Assembly (NCBI RefSeq): GCF_023520895.1
Contig: NZ_CP026029.1
Location: 4,526,001-4,590,000, forward strand
DNA: 64,000 bases
From: Paenibacillus sp. PK3_47
Lineage (GTDB): Bacteria; Bacillota; Bacilli; Paenibacillales; Paenibacillaceae
Reading direction: 5' to 3'
Each line of letters starts with the position of its first letter. The stretch's first letter is position 1. The notes beneath the pieces are model-generated. The model had not been told where the DNA came from. It did no database searches and was given only the letters and a program-made list of their open reading frames with translations. The position numbers were made by a program, and so were the translations under genes. This document shows positions 26,963-36,623 of the stretch, in pieces.

Positions 26963-27094
26963 TCGGACTATACTTGGATTCCGAGCGCCGTATGTTTGCT
27001 GATAAACTTGAGATCCTCGCAGCCACAACCAAGCCATTATCAACAATAAAGAGTGCGACTTATACCACCTCAACCAAAGAAAGGATAACCAACC

Positions 27095-28624
27095 ATGACA
27101 ACAACCAAAGGGGCATTACGCTGGAAAAGACTGGCGATGACTACATTCTCGGCGGCGCTGGTGCTGGGAGCATTGTCCGCATGCGGCGGGAACGGAAATA
27201 CAGAAGAGAGCGCTCAAGGAGCGGAGGGCAATGCGCAAGCCGCGGGACGCTACAAAATGTCGATGATGCTGACCAGCTACAATCCGGAGCCGATGGACCC
27301 GGAAGGCGAGCTCTACAAGCAGCTGGAGGAACGGACGAATACGGATCTCAGCATCACTTGGGTACCTTCGACAACTTATTCGGATAAGCTGAGCGCCACA
27401 GTCGCTTCGGGCGAGCTGCCGAGTGCGGTGCTTGTGCTGGACCAGAAGCTGCCTTACATCGTCAATTCAGCACGTTCCGGAATGTTCTGGGAGCTTGGCC
27501 CGTATCTGAAGGATTATCCTAACCTCAGCCGGATGAACGAAGTGGCCCTGAATGCCATCTCTATCGACGGAAAAGTATACGGCATCTACCGCGCAAGAGA
27601 TCTCGCCCGTGACGGTCTGATGCTGCGCAAAGACTGGCTGGATAATCTGGGGCTGCAGGAGCCGAAGACAGTAGACGATTTCTACGAAGTGCTGAAGGCA
27701 TTTGTGAATAATGACCCTGACAAGAACGGCAAAGCGGACACGATCGGTCTCGCCGAGCAGCAGGTGGCGTCGGGCTGGCGGGCGATGCTGACCTGGATGG
27801 GCGGTCCGGCGGACTGGGAGATCAAGGACGGTAAAGCAAGTCCGGCTCACATGTCTCCTGCCTTTTTGGAAACGATGAAGTTCTACAAAAAGCTCTATGA
27901 CGAGAAGCTGATTAACCTGGATTTCGCTGTTGTCAAAGACGGCAAGCAGATGATCAATGCAGGCAAAGCCGGCGCCTGGGTCGCCAATCTGAACGATGCG
28001 AACGGAATTGAAGAAAGCGTCCAGAAGGTTACGCCAACCGGGGCGATTACCATGGTTAACGCGCTGGAAGGCCCGGCAGGACTCCGCAGTCCCGGGGGAT
28101 CGGGCTCCTACGGTCTGTTCATGATTCCGAAAACTTCGGTCAAGACGGAAGAGGATCTCAAGGCTGTACTGAACTTTTTTGACAAAGTATCTGACGAGGA
28201 TATGCAGAACATGCTGGTCAACGGGCTCGAAGGGCGCCAGTTCACGCTGAACAACGGGGAATACGTCAAAACTACGGATCCGAAAATGCTGGCCGAATAC
28301 GGTATGGGTGATTCCTCCCAGCTGGCTGTGCTAAGAGACAAGGTCGTAACTTACGGCAAACCGCTGGTGCATATGCGTGACGAGATGTGGAAAAAGAATG
28401 CCGAAATCGCCGTGGTCAATCCGATCCAGCCGTTTATCTCGGATACGTACAGCGAACGGGGTTCGGAGCTCAGCAAAATTATTGACGATGCCCGGGTCCG
28501 GTTCATCATGGGCGATCTGGATGAGAACGGCTGGAACGAGGCAGTGGCCAAATGGCAGCAGGACGGCGGCGCGAAGGTCATTGAAGAGTACACCGAGGCG
28601 TACAACAAAGCGAATGCGCAATAG
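27095..28624 (+). CDS. Extracellular solute-binding lipoprotein, LplA/YtcQ type
   Basis: The 509-residue protein begins with a lipoprotein signal and lipobox LSAC (Cys30), then a large family 1 solute-binding fold (YGIYRARDLARDGLMLRKDWLDNLGL, typical of LplA proteins). It should be the binding partner of the permeases at 23997 and 24977, from which repeats separate it. RBS AAAGGATAACC precedes the ATG, and the repeat block ends only about 130 bases upstream, so the promoter is probably within or next to the repeats. Confidence 0.94.
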   Translation: MTTTKGALRWKRLAMTTFSAALVLGALSACGGNGNTEESAQGAEGNAQAAGRYKMSMMLTSYNPEPMDPEGELYKQLEERTNTDLSITWVPSTTYSDKLSATVASGELPSAVLVLDQKLPYIVNSARSGMFWELGPYLKDYPNLSRMNEVALNAISIDGKVYGIYRARDLARDGLMLRKDWLDNLGLQEPKTVDDFYEVLKAFVNNDPDKNGKADTIGLAEQQVASGWRAMLTWMGGPADWEIKDGKASPAHMSPAFLETMKFYKKLYDEKLINLDFAVVKDGKQMINAGKAGAWVANLNDANGIEESVQKVTPTGAITMVNALEGPAGLRSPGGSGSYGLFMIPKTSVKTEEDLKAVLNFFDKVSDEDMQNMLVNGLEGRQFTLNNGEYVKTTDPKMLAEYGMGDSSQLAVLRDKVVTYGKPLVHMRDEMWKKNAEIAVVNPIQPFISDTYSERGSELSKIIDDARVRFIMGDLDENGWNEAVAKWQQDGGAKVIEEYTEAYNKANAQ

Positions 28625-28709
28625 CCTTTTCAAGCTGTCCGAAAGGCCCAATGAAAATCCCCATATGCTAAAATAAAAAGCAACATACGATTGCGGGGGT
28701 AGTGAGAAC

Positions 28710-30995
28710 ATGCGGATATCAAGCTATTTACTGAAATTGATGGTTTTTACTTTAGTGATCGGTGCTTTTCCCGTGCTGATCTTAGGGTGGTATTCCTATC
28801 ACTACTCCTCCCAATCGGTGCTGCAGCAGGTCGAGGAACGCAATTCCCAGGTCCTGCGGCAGAGCCAGCTGCGGGTGGAACAGACGCTCAGGATGATCGA
28901 TTTCTCCACAACACAGCTGCTGGGGCTGCCGACGGTAACCAAAGCGATTGCGGCGAACCTGGATATAGACGATATGGAAATTATTCATGAATTGTATAAG
29001 CATCTCTCCTCGATCCAGACGTTCGAGCTGGGGATTAAGGATGTATACCTGTACAGCCTGGAGCAGGACTGGCTGATTACCAACTCGGGCCTTAACGCCT
29101 ACAGCCAGCCTGGTCTGAAGGAAAAGCTGGCCGCGTTCTCCGGCATGGCTAACGGCTCCATGTGGATCAGCGGCAATTCGGCCAGTATCCAGGGGGCGGA
29201 AGGTATGGTGGAACTGAATCATGCCGTCATTAATCTGAAAAAATGGCCGATCAACTCCAGCAATCCGCGGGGCATGATCGCGGTGGTGATGTCCGCCCAG
29301 CAGCTGAGCGATCTGATTGACAGCGACCCGAGCATGGGCAATGTGTTCATTTTGGACGAAGACGGACGGGTGATCACCCATTCAGACGCTTCGCTGCTGG
29401 GGGTAGACCTGTCGGATGAGTCTTACATTCAGGCGGTCAGGGAGCGGGAGGACCCTGTAGGTGTTTTTAACGGGACAGCCGGTGAGAATAAAGCCTCTAT
29501 TTCCTTCCGGAAGTCCGCTTATAACGGCTGGACCTATGTTTCGGTTGTGCCGACCCAGTCGGTTACCCGGCAGGCCACAGCCATTGGAAGAACATCGATT
29601 CTGATCAGCCTGGGTGTCCTTGCCGCAACGGTGCTTACGGCACTGATCGGATCGCGCCGGATGTACAGTCCGGTAAGGCATATTTACCGTTCTTTACTGG
29701 CCGACAAAGATCCGAAACCGCAGCGGGATGAGTTCATCGCCATCTCCGACCGGATTCAGGGCATCCTCTCCGATCAGTCCAAGCTGAAGTTTGAGCTGGC
29801 CGGACAGCAGCAGCAGCTGGCTGAGTTTCTGTTCCGCAAAATGCTGCTGGGTGAAGCGAGGTCCCAGGGCATTCAGGAGCGGCTGGTGGATTACGGTTAC
29901 GGATATACCAGCCAGTGGACGGCGATGCGGGTGCTGCTGCTCCAGATAGACCGCCTTGACAGCGGCCGTTTTACCGAGAAGGACCGGGATCTGCTGCTGT
30001 TCGCCATCAGTAATATCGCGCAGGAGGTCGTTCCGGAAGGCGAGCGGCTGCCGCCGATCGTCATCCGTGAATCCGTCGTTATTCTGATCGGGACGAGGAC
30101 GGAATCGGAGGAGGCTTTTAAGGAATCTGTATATGCCAAAGCTACCGAAGTTCAGGCTTCTGTGAAGCGTTATCTGCAGCTGCAGACCAGCATCGGCATC
30201 AGCCGCTCTTTTGCAGGATGGCCTGCGGTGGGGCGGGGATATGAAGAAGGCGAGAATGCGCTGAAGTACCGGGCGAGACTCGGTGAAGAGGTTATTTTGT
30301 TCATTGAGGATGTGCAGCCTGTCGAGCGGAAGGAAATTGTGTTTCCGAAGAAGCTGGAAGAGGAGCTGTCCGAAGCGATCAAATCACATGACCGGCAGCG
30401 CGCCGCAGACACCTTGTCCTTAATGATGAATACGCTCGCAAGTGAGGATTACGACCATCAGGAGTATCAGATGTCACTGGTGCGTCTGCTGATGGATCTC
30501 ATCCGGCTGCTGCAGGATTCAGGTATTTCCCATCATCAGCTTAAGGAGGGCGGCGATTCCCTGTTTGAGGAGCTGCTGGGGATGCACAGTCCGAGAGACA
30601 TTGAGGAATGGTTCAGCAGTACGCTCGTCCTTCCGGCTATCGGGCTGCTGGAGGAGCGGCAGAAGCATCAGTTCACCAGCATTTCGGAAGAGGTGAAGCA
30701 GCTGATCGCGGAAGCGTTCGACACCGATCTTACGCTGGAAAAATGCTCAGCCAGGCTGAATTATCATCCGCAATATATCAGCCGGGTGTTCCGCCAGGAG
30801 ACCGGGATCAGCTTCACGGACTACCTGGCACAATACCGGCTGACGGTTGCCAAGCGGTGGCTGAAGGAAACGGATCTGACGATTACCGAGATCGCTATGA
30901 AGCTAAAATATAATAATCCGGCGAATTTTATCCGTTATTTTCGCAAGATGGAAGGGATTACGCCTGGGCAATACCGCAATAATCTGACGGATTAG
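28710..30995 (+). CDS. Membrane-bound AraC-family regulator with extracellular Cache-like sensor
   Basis: The 761 residues have a transmembrane helix (about 8-30), an extracellular double-Cache-like domain of about 260 residues, a second helix (about 296-318), a cytoplasmic linker domain and a C-terminal AraC double HTH (about 665-760, LNYHPQYISRVFRQETG and LKYNNPANFIRYFRKMEG). Such one-component sensors are common next to LplABC-type importers and probably sense extracellular sugar. GGGGGTAG lies upstream of the ATG. It is downstream of the lipoprotein and upstream of GH94, so it most likely controls this locus. Confidence 0.93.
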   Translation: MRISSYLLKLMVFTLVIGAFPVLILGWYSYHYSSQSVLQQVEERNSQVLRQSQLRVEQTLRMIDFSTTQLLGLPTVTKAIAANLDIDDMEIIHELYKHLSSIQTFELGIKDVYLYSLEQDWLITNSGLNAYSQPGLKEKLAAFSGMANGSMWISGNSASIQGAEGMVELNHAVINLKKWPINSSNPRGMIAVVMSAQQLSDLIDSDPSMGNVFILDEDGRVITHSDASLLGVDLSDESYIQAVREREDPVGVFNGTAGENKASISFRKSAYNGWTYVSVVPTQSVTRQATAIGRTSILISLGVLAATVLTALIGSRRMYSPVRHIYRSLLADKDPKPQRDEFIAISDRIQGILSDQSKLKFELAGQQQQLAEFLFRKMLLGEARSQGIQERLVDYGYGYTSQWTAMRVLLLQIDRLDSGRFTEKDRDLLLFAISNIAQEVVPEGERLPPIVIRESVVILIGTRTESEEAFKESVYAKATEVQASVKRYLQLQTSIGISRSFAGWPAVGRGYEEGENALKYRARLGEEVILFIEDVQPVERKEIVFPKKLEEELSEAIKSHDRQRAADTLSLMMNTLASEDYDHQEYQMSLVRLLMDLIRLLQDSGISHHQLKEGGDSLFEELLGMHSPRDIEEWFSSTLVLPAIGLLEERQKHQFTSISEEVKQLIAEAFDTDLTLEKCSARLNYHPQYISRVFRQETGISFTDYLAQYRLTVAKRWLKETDLTITEIAMKLKYNNPANFIRYFRKMEGITPGQYRNNLTD

Positions 30996-31043
30996 CAAGG
31001 GCTCCGCCGGGGCCTTCAGCGAACAGGAAAGGTGTGCAGCAGT

Positions 31044-33359
31044 TTGAACAGAAGCGAACCCTACGGGTATTTTAGGAACCAGGGAAAAGAGTATGTCATA
31101 AAGACGCCCCGGACGCCGGCAAGATGGTTCAACTATTTGTTTAACGACTCCTATTATATGGAGGTTTCCCAGACCGGCCAGGGGGACAGCATTGCATTTC
31201 AGCCCCGGCACCGTACGTTTACACGGGGCTTCCGGTTTTTTTATGTGAAGGATCAGGTGACAGGGCAGGCCTGGTCACCGCTGTATCAGCCGCTAAAGAA
31301 TGAACCGGATGAGTACAGGTGCATCCACAGCCTGGGATATACCGAAATCCGCTCCAGGCATCAGGAGATTGAGACATCTGTACATGTGTTTGTACCTTTG
31401 CGGGGCCAGCAGGAGATATGGACAGTTACGCTTAAAAATACCGGTGAACAGCCGAGAGATCTATCCCTGTTCACAGTGTTTTCCCTGGAAAACGGGGGCG
31501 TAATGGGCAGCAGATGTCAATATGATCAAGAATCGCAGATTCTCTCCTCTTTCTCGTTTCCCTATCATGTGACCTATGAGCAAAAGGCAGGCTGTGACGA
31601 CCATACGAACATTGTTTATGTCTACGCGGACCGTCAGGCGGATTCCTTTGACTGCAGCCAGCGCGCTTTCTTTGGCGGGGATGATATCTTTGAGCTGCCG
31701 GAGGCAGTGAAGAACGGTATGTGCTCGGGACGGCGGGCGGAGGCGGAGCATCCGGTGGGAGCATTGCAGCATGGAATAAAGCTTCAGCCGGGCGAAAAAA
31801 ATGTGATCCGCTTCGTTGTGGGCTGTGCCCATTCTCAGGAAGAGATTGCGGCCAGCCGGGCTGAACTATGGGCTGCGGGTGCCGGGGCTCTGCTGCGGGA
31901 GGTCGAAGAACACTGGGAACGGACCGGCAGCATGTTCCAGGTTGAAACCCCGGATGAGCATGTAAATGCCTTTATGAATATTTGGCTTAAAAAACAGATT
32001 GTTATGCAGACCCGCACCAACCGCATGACCAATTATTGTCCTGTGCGCAACCAGCTGCAGGATGCTTTGGGCTACGCGCTGGTCGATCCGGCAGGAGCGG
32101 CAGAATATATGATTTCTGTACTTCAGGGTCAGGAGACCAGCGGGTTTATCCAGCAGTGGATCATGACCGACGGATCACCTCCCAAAAATCTGTGCCTGCT
32201 GAAGCATACGGACGGCCCGGTCTGGCTGATGATCTGCATGACGGCGCTGCTGAATCAATGCGGGGACCCGGAGCTTCTGCACCGCCAGGCCGGCTTCAAA
32301 GATTCTAATAAGACCGCTTCCATCTATGAGCATCTGCTGCTTGCTGCGGAGTATATGGCTGATGCAACAGGAGCACACGGGCTTTGCCTGATGGGCGACG
32401 GCGACTGGAATGACCCGATCAATGGTCCGGGACGGCTGGGCCGCGGTGAGTCCGTCTGGAATACGATGGCGCTCGTCTATGGGATTCAGGCGCTGCTTCC
32501 GTTCTGTGAGCAGCTTGGAGATGCAGAACGTTCGGAGCGGCTCCGGTCCATAGCAGCCAGGCTGACGGAAGCAGTAAACGATACGTGCTGGGACGGCGGA
32601 TGGTATGTGGCCGGGTTCGACGATCACGGCGAGCCGTTCGGAACGGCCCGGGATGAGGAAGGCCGGCTGTTCCTGAACACCCAGACCTGGGCGGTGATGA
32701 GCGGCATTGCCCGCGGAGAACGGCTGGAGAAATGTCTTGCAGCGATCGATAGTCTGGATACACCTTTTGGACCCCGGCTGCTGGACCCCCCGTTCAGCGG
32801 CTGGAACCCCAAGTGGGGACGGATCAGCCTCAAGCTGGCGGGCACGACTGAGAATGGCTCTGTCTACTGTCATGCCTCGATGTTCAAGGCGTTTGCGGAC
32901 TGCATCGCCGGACGCGGGACACAAGCCTGGGAGACAATCAGCCGGACACTGCCGACGAACAGCGATAATCCGCCGGAGAAGAACGGACAGGTGCCGGTCT
33001 TTGTGCCTAACTATTATTTTGGCCTGGCCGGTTCGCCAAGCTTCGGCAGATCCAGCCATCATGTCCCTACAGGCACAGTGGGCTGGATGCTCTGGACCAC
33101 GCTGGAATATGCGCTCGGCATCAGAGCAACGGCAGCCGGGCTGGTGATTGATCCCTGCATTCCGGCGGAGTGGTCCGGGTACCGGGTGGAGCGCAGGTTC
33201 CGCAGTGCAAGCTACCGGATTGAAGTGGTTAATCCGGACCGGGTCAGCCGCGGCCAAATAACAGTTCTTGTAGACGGAGAAGTCTGGAGCGGCGCGATCC
33301 TGCCTTATAAAGACGGCAGAGCGTATGAGGTCAGCGTCCGGCTGGAGGCGAGAGAATAA
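31044..33359 (+). CDS. Glycoside hydrolase family 94 phosphorylase (cellobiose/cellodextrin/chitobiose-phosphorylase-like)
   Basis: GH94 enzymes split beta-linked disaccharides with phosphate to give a sugar 1-phosphate. The 771-residue cytoplasmic protein has the N-terminal beta-sandwich (GYFRNQGKEYVI, RFFYVKDQ), an alpha/alpha barrel and the catalytic motif MGDGDWNDPING, with the general acid Asp near 457. The C-terminal half has FGRSSHHVPTGTVGWMLWTTLEYALGI. I chose TTG 31044 with AGGAAAGGTG upstream; a GTG at 31032 is possible. Substrate is not certain: cellobiose, cellodextrins, cellobionate or chitobiose are all used in the family. Confidence 0.9.
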   Translation: MNRSEPYGYFRNQGKEYVIKTPRTPARWFNYLFNDSYYMEVSQTGQGDSIAFQPRHRTFTRGFRFFYVKDQVTGQAWSPLYQPLKNEPDEYRCIHSLGYTEIRSRHQEIETSVHVFVPLRGQQEIWTVTLKNTGEQPRDLSLFTVFSLENGGVMGSRCQYDQESQILSSFSFPYHVTYEQKAGCDDHTNIVYVYADRQADSFDCSQRAFFGGDDIFELPEAVKNGMCSGRRAEAEHPVGALQHGIKLQPGEKNVIRFVVGCAHSQEEIAASRAELWAAGAGALLREVEEHWERTGSMFQVETPDEHVNAFMNIWLKKQIVMQTRTNRMTNYCPVRNQLQDALGYALVDPAGAAEYMISVLQGQETSGFIQQWIMTDGSPPKNLCLLKHTDGPVWLMICMTALLNQCGDPELLHRQAGFKDSNKTASIYEHLLLAAEYMADATGAHGLCLMGDGDWNDPINGPGRLGRGESVWNTMALVYGIQALLPFCEQLGDAERSERLRSIAARLTEAVNDTCWDGGWYVAGFDDHGEPFGTARDEEGRLFLNTQTWAVMSGIARGERLEKCLAAIDSLDTPFGPRLLDPPFSGWNPKWGRISLKLAGTTENGSVYCHASMFKAFADCIAGRGTQAWETISRTLPTNSDNPPEKNGQVPVFVPNYYFGLAGSPSFGRSSHHVPTGTVGWMLWTTLEYALGIRATAAGLVIDPCIPAEWSGYRVERRFRSASYRIEVVNPDRVSRGQITVLVDGEVWSGAILPYKDGRAYEVSVRLEARE

Positions 33360-33465
33360 CCGGCAGCTGTGTAAACTCAGGCTTGCTGCCCGCAGCCGCC
33401 TAAGACCAGGGACTTCAGGACTTTACAGCAGCTTCGTGATATAGAATAGATTGGAGTGTATAACC

Positions 33466-35277
33466 ATGCTGTTCCCAAAGGATACAATGACGCGCGAATT
33501 GAAGGATTTATCAGGCATATGGCGGTTTAAGCCTGACCCGGCCAATAAAGGCAGGGAGGAGGAGTGGTTCAAAGCGCCGCTTCCGGACACCATCCCCATG
33601 CCGGTACCTGCGAGCTACAACGACATCACCCAGGATGCGGCACTGCGCGACCATATCGGGGATGTCTGGTATGAACAGATCTTCATCGTTCCCCGTTCCT
33701 GGTCCGGCAGCCGGATCATGCTCTGGGTAGGCAGTGCCTGCCATCATGCGGTAGTTTGGGTCAACGGTGTGGAAGCGGCCAAGCATAAAGGAGGATTTCT
33801 CCCTTTTGAGGCTGATATCTCGGATGCCGTGATGTACGGGGCGGAGAACCGCGTAACCATCGTCGTCAACAATGTCCTCGACTGGCAGACGCTGCCGCCC
33901 GGACGGATCAAAACCTTTGATGACGAGAAGCATCCGGAAGGGTACCGTGTTCAGGAATATTTTCACGATTTCTTTAACTATGCCGGGCTGCACCGGCCGG
34001 TAAAGCTGTACCGGACCTCAGCGCTGTATATTAAGGATATTACAATAACGGCAGATGTGCAGGACGGGACCGGGATTGTCCATTACGAAGTAGAAGGGTC
34101 GCTGCCCGAAGCAGAGGTGAGGGTCCGGCTGCTGGATGAGGATGGGCTGGAGGTCGCCGCAGGCAAAGGCATTTCAGGCGAACTGCACGTGGAGAAGGCC
34201 CGGTTATGGAGGCCGCTGCAGGCGTACCTGTATACTTTTCATGCCGAGCTTATGGGTCCTGACGGAATAGCTGCCGATCATTATCAGCTGCAGACCGGGA
34301 TACGGACGGTCAAAGTGGAAGGAACAAGGTTCCTGATCAACGGTGAACCCTTCTATTTCAAAGGCTTCGGCAAACATGAGGACAGTGATATCCGGGGCAA
34401 GGGGCTGGATCAGGCTGTCAATGTGAAGGATATGAACCTGCTCCGCTGGATGAATGCCAACTCCTTCCGTACTTCCCATTATCCGTACGCTGAAGAGCTG
34501 CTGGATCTCGCGGACCGGGAAGGGATCGTTGTGATTGGTGAGGTTCCGGCGGTGGGATTCACTTTTTTTAACTATAACGAGAAGGTGTATACGCCGGACA
34601 AGGCTAATGATGAGACACTGGCGCACCATCTGGAGGTATTAACGGATCTCATTGCACGGGACAAAAACCATCCTTCTGTTGTGATGTGGAGCTTAGCTAA
34701 TGAAGCGGCCAACTTCCAGGAGGAAGCGGTGCCTTATTTCCGCCGGCTGGCAGATACCGCACGCAGGCTCGATCCGCACCGGCCGATTACGATTGTCCAA
34801 TGGCCGCTGCCGGATAAATGCAAGGTGTCACAGTTTTTTGATGTCATCTGCGTGAACCGCTACTATTCATGGTACCAGGACCCGGGAGCGCTGGAGCTGG
34901 TGGAGCAGCAGGTGGAATGGGAGCTGAAAGGCTGGTTCCGGCGCTTCGGCAAGCCTGTAATTATGAGCGAATACGGGGCGGATGCCATCGCCGGATTTCA
35001 CCAGGACCCGCCGGTGATGTTCACCGAAGAGTATCAGCGGGAGCTGCTGATCCGCTATCATCATGTGTTCGACAGGCTCGATTTTGTGATCGGGGAGCAT
35101 GTATGGGCATTTGCCGATTTTGCCACCAAGCAGGGAATCACCCGGGTAGGCGGCAACAGGAAAGGCGTATTCACCCGCCAGAGACAGCCCAAAGCCGCAG
35201 CCCATATGCTGCGCAGCCGCTGGGGGGAAATGGGGGATTACCCGGAGAAATCAGCCGGTGAACCGAAAGAGGAATAA
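33466..35277 (+). CDS. uidA: Beta-glucuronidase, glycoside hydrolase family 2
   Basis: The 603-residue cytoplasmic enzyme releases glucuronic acid from beta-glucuronides. It has the GH2 sugar-binding, immunoglobulin-like and TIM-barrel domains. The acid/base Glu413 is in SLANEA and the nucleophile Glu502 in IMSEYGAD; length and positions nearly equal those of the E. coli enzyme. The Asn-x-Lys pair that recognises the carboxylate in glucuronidases is present in GGNRKGVFTR, which favours this over beta-galactosidase. ATG 33466 has GGAGTG upstream. It is the last gene of the locus and ends at a shared terminator. Confidence 0.92.
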   Translation: MLFPKDTMTRELKDLSGIWRFKPDPANKGREEEWFKAPLPDTIPMPVPASYNDITQDAALRDHIGDVWYEQIFIVPRSWSGSRIMLWVGSACHHAVVWVNGVEAAKHKGGFLPFEADISDAVMYGAENRVTIVVNNVLDWQTLPPGRIKTFDDEKHPEGYRVQEYFHDFFNYAGLHRPVKLYRTSALYIKDITITADVQDGTGIVHYEVEGSLPEAEVRVRLLDEDGLEVAAGKGISGELHVEKARLWRPLQAYLYTFHAELMGPDGIAADHYQLQTGIRTVKVEGTRFLINGEPFYFKGFGKHEDSDIRGKGLDQAVNVKDMNLLRWMNANSFRTSHYPYAEELLDLADREGIVVIGEVPAVGFTFFNYNEKVYTPDKANDETLAHHLEVLTDLIARDKNHPSVVMWSLANEAANFQEEAVPYFRRLADTARRLDPHRPITIVQWPLPDKCKVSQFFDVICVNRYYSWYQDPGALELVEQQVEWELKGWFRRFGKPVIMSEYGADAIAGFHQDPPVMFTEEYQRELLIRYHHVFDRLDFVIGEHVWAFADFATKQGITRVGGNRKGVFTRQRQPKAAAHMLRSRWGEMGDYPEKSAGEPKEE

Positions 35278-35281
35278 AACA

Positions 35282-35305
35282 AAGCCGCGCAGGGATGCGC
35301 GGCTT
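35282..35305. terminator. Bidirectional terminator between beta-glucuronidase and the third importer
   Basis: AAGCCGCGC (35282-35290) pairs perfectly with GCGCGGCTT (35297-35305) around AGGGAT. The genes on both sides converge on it. Confidence 0.8.
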
Positions 35306-35320
35306 TGGATTGTGGTGTTA

Positions 35321-36595
35321 TTACTGCACACTCAAATTATCCCAGTTGGTCTGGAACTGCTCCAGCATGCCTTCTTTGGTCAGCTTGCCGCCGAGGTACC
35401 CCTGGATGCTGCTGGATAATTCCTGGGGCATGCCGTTAGGCAGGCGGGACCAGTTCCAGGTCAGCGCCTGATCCTTATCGGTATACTCCAGCACCTCTGC
35501 ACCCAGTGAACCGAGGTCTTCCACAGTTCCCTCAATGCTGTCCAGCGCCGGGATGAACTGGAACTCCTTGGTAATATAGGTTTTGCCGGTCTCCGAGGTG
35601 ACAAGCCAGTCGAGGAACACTTTGGCTTCTTCCTTGACCGGAGAATTTTTGTTAATTACCCAGTTGCTCGGCACGCCTACATACAGCTTGTCATTATCCT
35701 CCGGCGTATCGTCGATAGGCATCGGCAGAATACCGAGGTTCAGATCCGGATCGATGCCGTCGATCTGCCCCTGGGTCCAGTTCCCCTGCTGCATCATGGC
35801 CGCTTCCCCGCTGGCAACCATCGTGACCTGGGTGTTGTAGTCGGTGGAGAGCGGGTTTTTGTTGCCGTACTCTACCGTCAGATCCAGCAGATCAATCCAC
35901 CGGGAAAAAATCGGGTCCCCGGCAAAAGTTTTACTTCCGTCCGTCAGCCCGGCAATAAAAGCTTCAGGATCTGGCTGCTGGGCGAAGGGCACGTTCACAT
36001 TGTGGTTGCCGAGGACGAACCATTCCTGATATCCGTTGGCAAAAGGTGTAATGCCCGCAGCCTGCAGCTTCTCTGCGGCCTCGCGCAGAGCTGTAAGCGT
36101 CACCGGCTTCTCCGTAATTCCCGCCTGCTGGAACAGGTCTTTATTATAGATAAAGCCGTAGCCCTCCAGATTCATCGGCATGCCGTAGAGCTTGCCGTCA
36201 ACAGTCATCTGCTCGGCAGCGAGCGGCTTCACATCCTTGGCCCAGGCTTCGCCGCTCAGATCCTCCAGGTACTCCAGCCACATGTCGCGCTCATTGTTGC
36301 CGCCGATGGTAAAGATGTCCGGCTCGTCCCCGGACGAGAACTTGGCCCGCAGGGATGCGCCATAGTCACTCCCGCCTCCGACACTCTGGATCTCCAGCTT
36401 AATGTCCGGATGCTCTTTCTCAAACTCGGTTTTGAGCGAAGCCAGCGCTTCGGAGATTTCAACCTTGAACTGGTAGATATGCACCGTTTTGATTCCATCC
36501 GCATTGTCACTGCCGCGACCGCAGCCTGCCAGCAGACCGCCGAGCAGCAGGGAGCCTGCGAGGAGAATTCCGTATTTTTTTATCATATTCATCAT
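35321..36595 (-). CDS. CUT1 sugar ABC transporter, substrate-binding lipoprotein
   Basis: The 424-residue protein has a lipoprotein signal with lipobox LAGC (Cys25) and a family 1 solute-binding fold (FSSGDEPDIFTIGGNNERDMW, GEAAMMQQGNWTQGQI, VGVPSNWVINKNSP). It is the last gene of a minus-strand operon after two permeases, an order opposite to that of the importer at 17.6 kb. The ligand is not predictable; its position beside the glucan/uronide locus suggests a related oligosaccharide. Confidence 0.94.
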   Translation of the reverse strand: MMNMIKKYGILLAGSLLLGGLLAGCGRGSDNADGIKTVHIYQFKVEISEALASLKTEFEKEHPDIKLEIQSVGGGSDYGASLRAKFSSGDEPDIFTIGGNNERDMWLEYLEDLSGEAWAKDVKPLAAEQMTVDGKLYGMPMNLEGYGFIYNKDLFQQAGITEKPVTLTALREAAEKLQAAGITPFANGYQEWFVLGNHNVNVPFAQQPDPEAFIAGLTDGSKTFAGDPIFSRWIDLLDLTVEYGNKNPLSTDYNTQVTMVASGEAAMMQQGNWTQGQIDGIDPDLNLGILPMPIDDTPEDNDKLYVGVPSNWVINKNSPVKEEAKVFLDWLVTSETGKTYITKEFQFIPALDSIEGTVEDLGSLGAEVLEYTDKDQALTWNWSRLPNGMPQELSSSIQGYLGGKLTKEGMLEQFQTNWDNLSVQ

Positions 36596-36623
36596 CCTCT
36601 CAGCCTGAAAAGTACGTGTATAC

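Noticed and set aside
25859..27094. Insertion sequence remnant
   Set aside because: No transposase fragment, terminal inverted repeats or target duplication was found; the content is accounted for by palindrome sets and a 335-bp tandem repeat.
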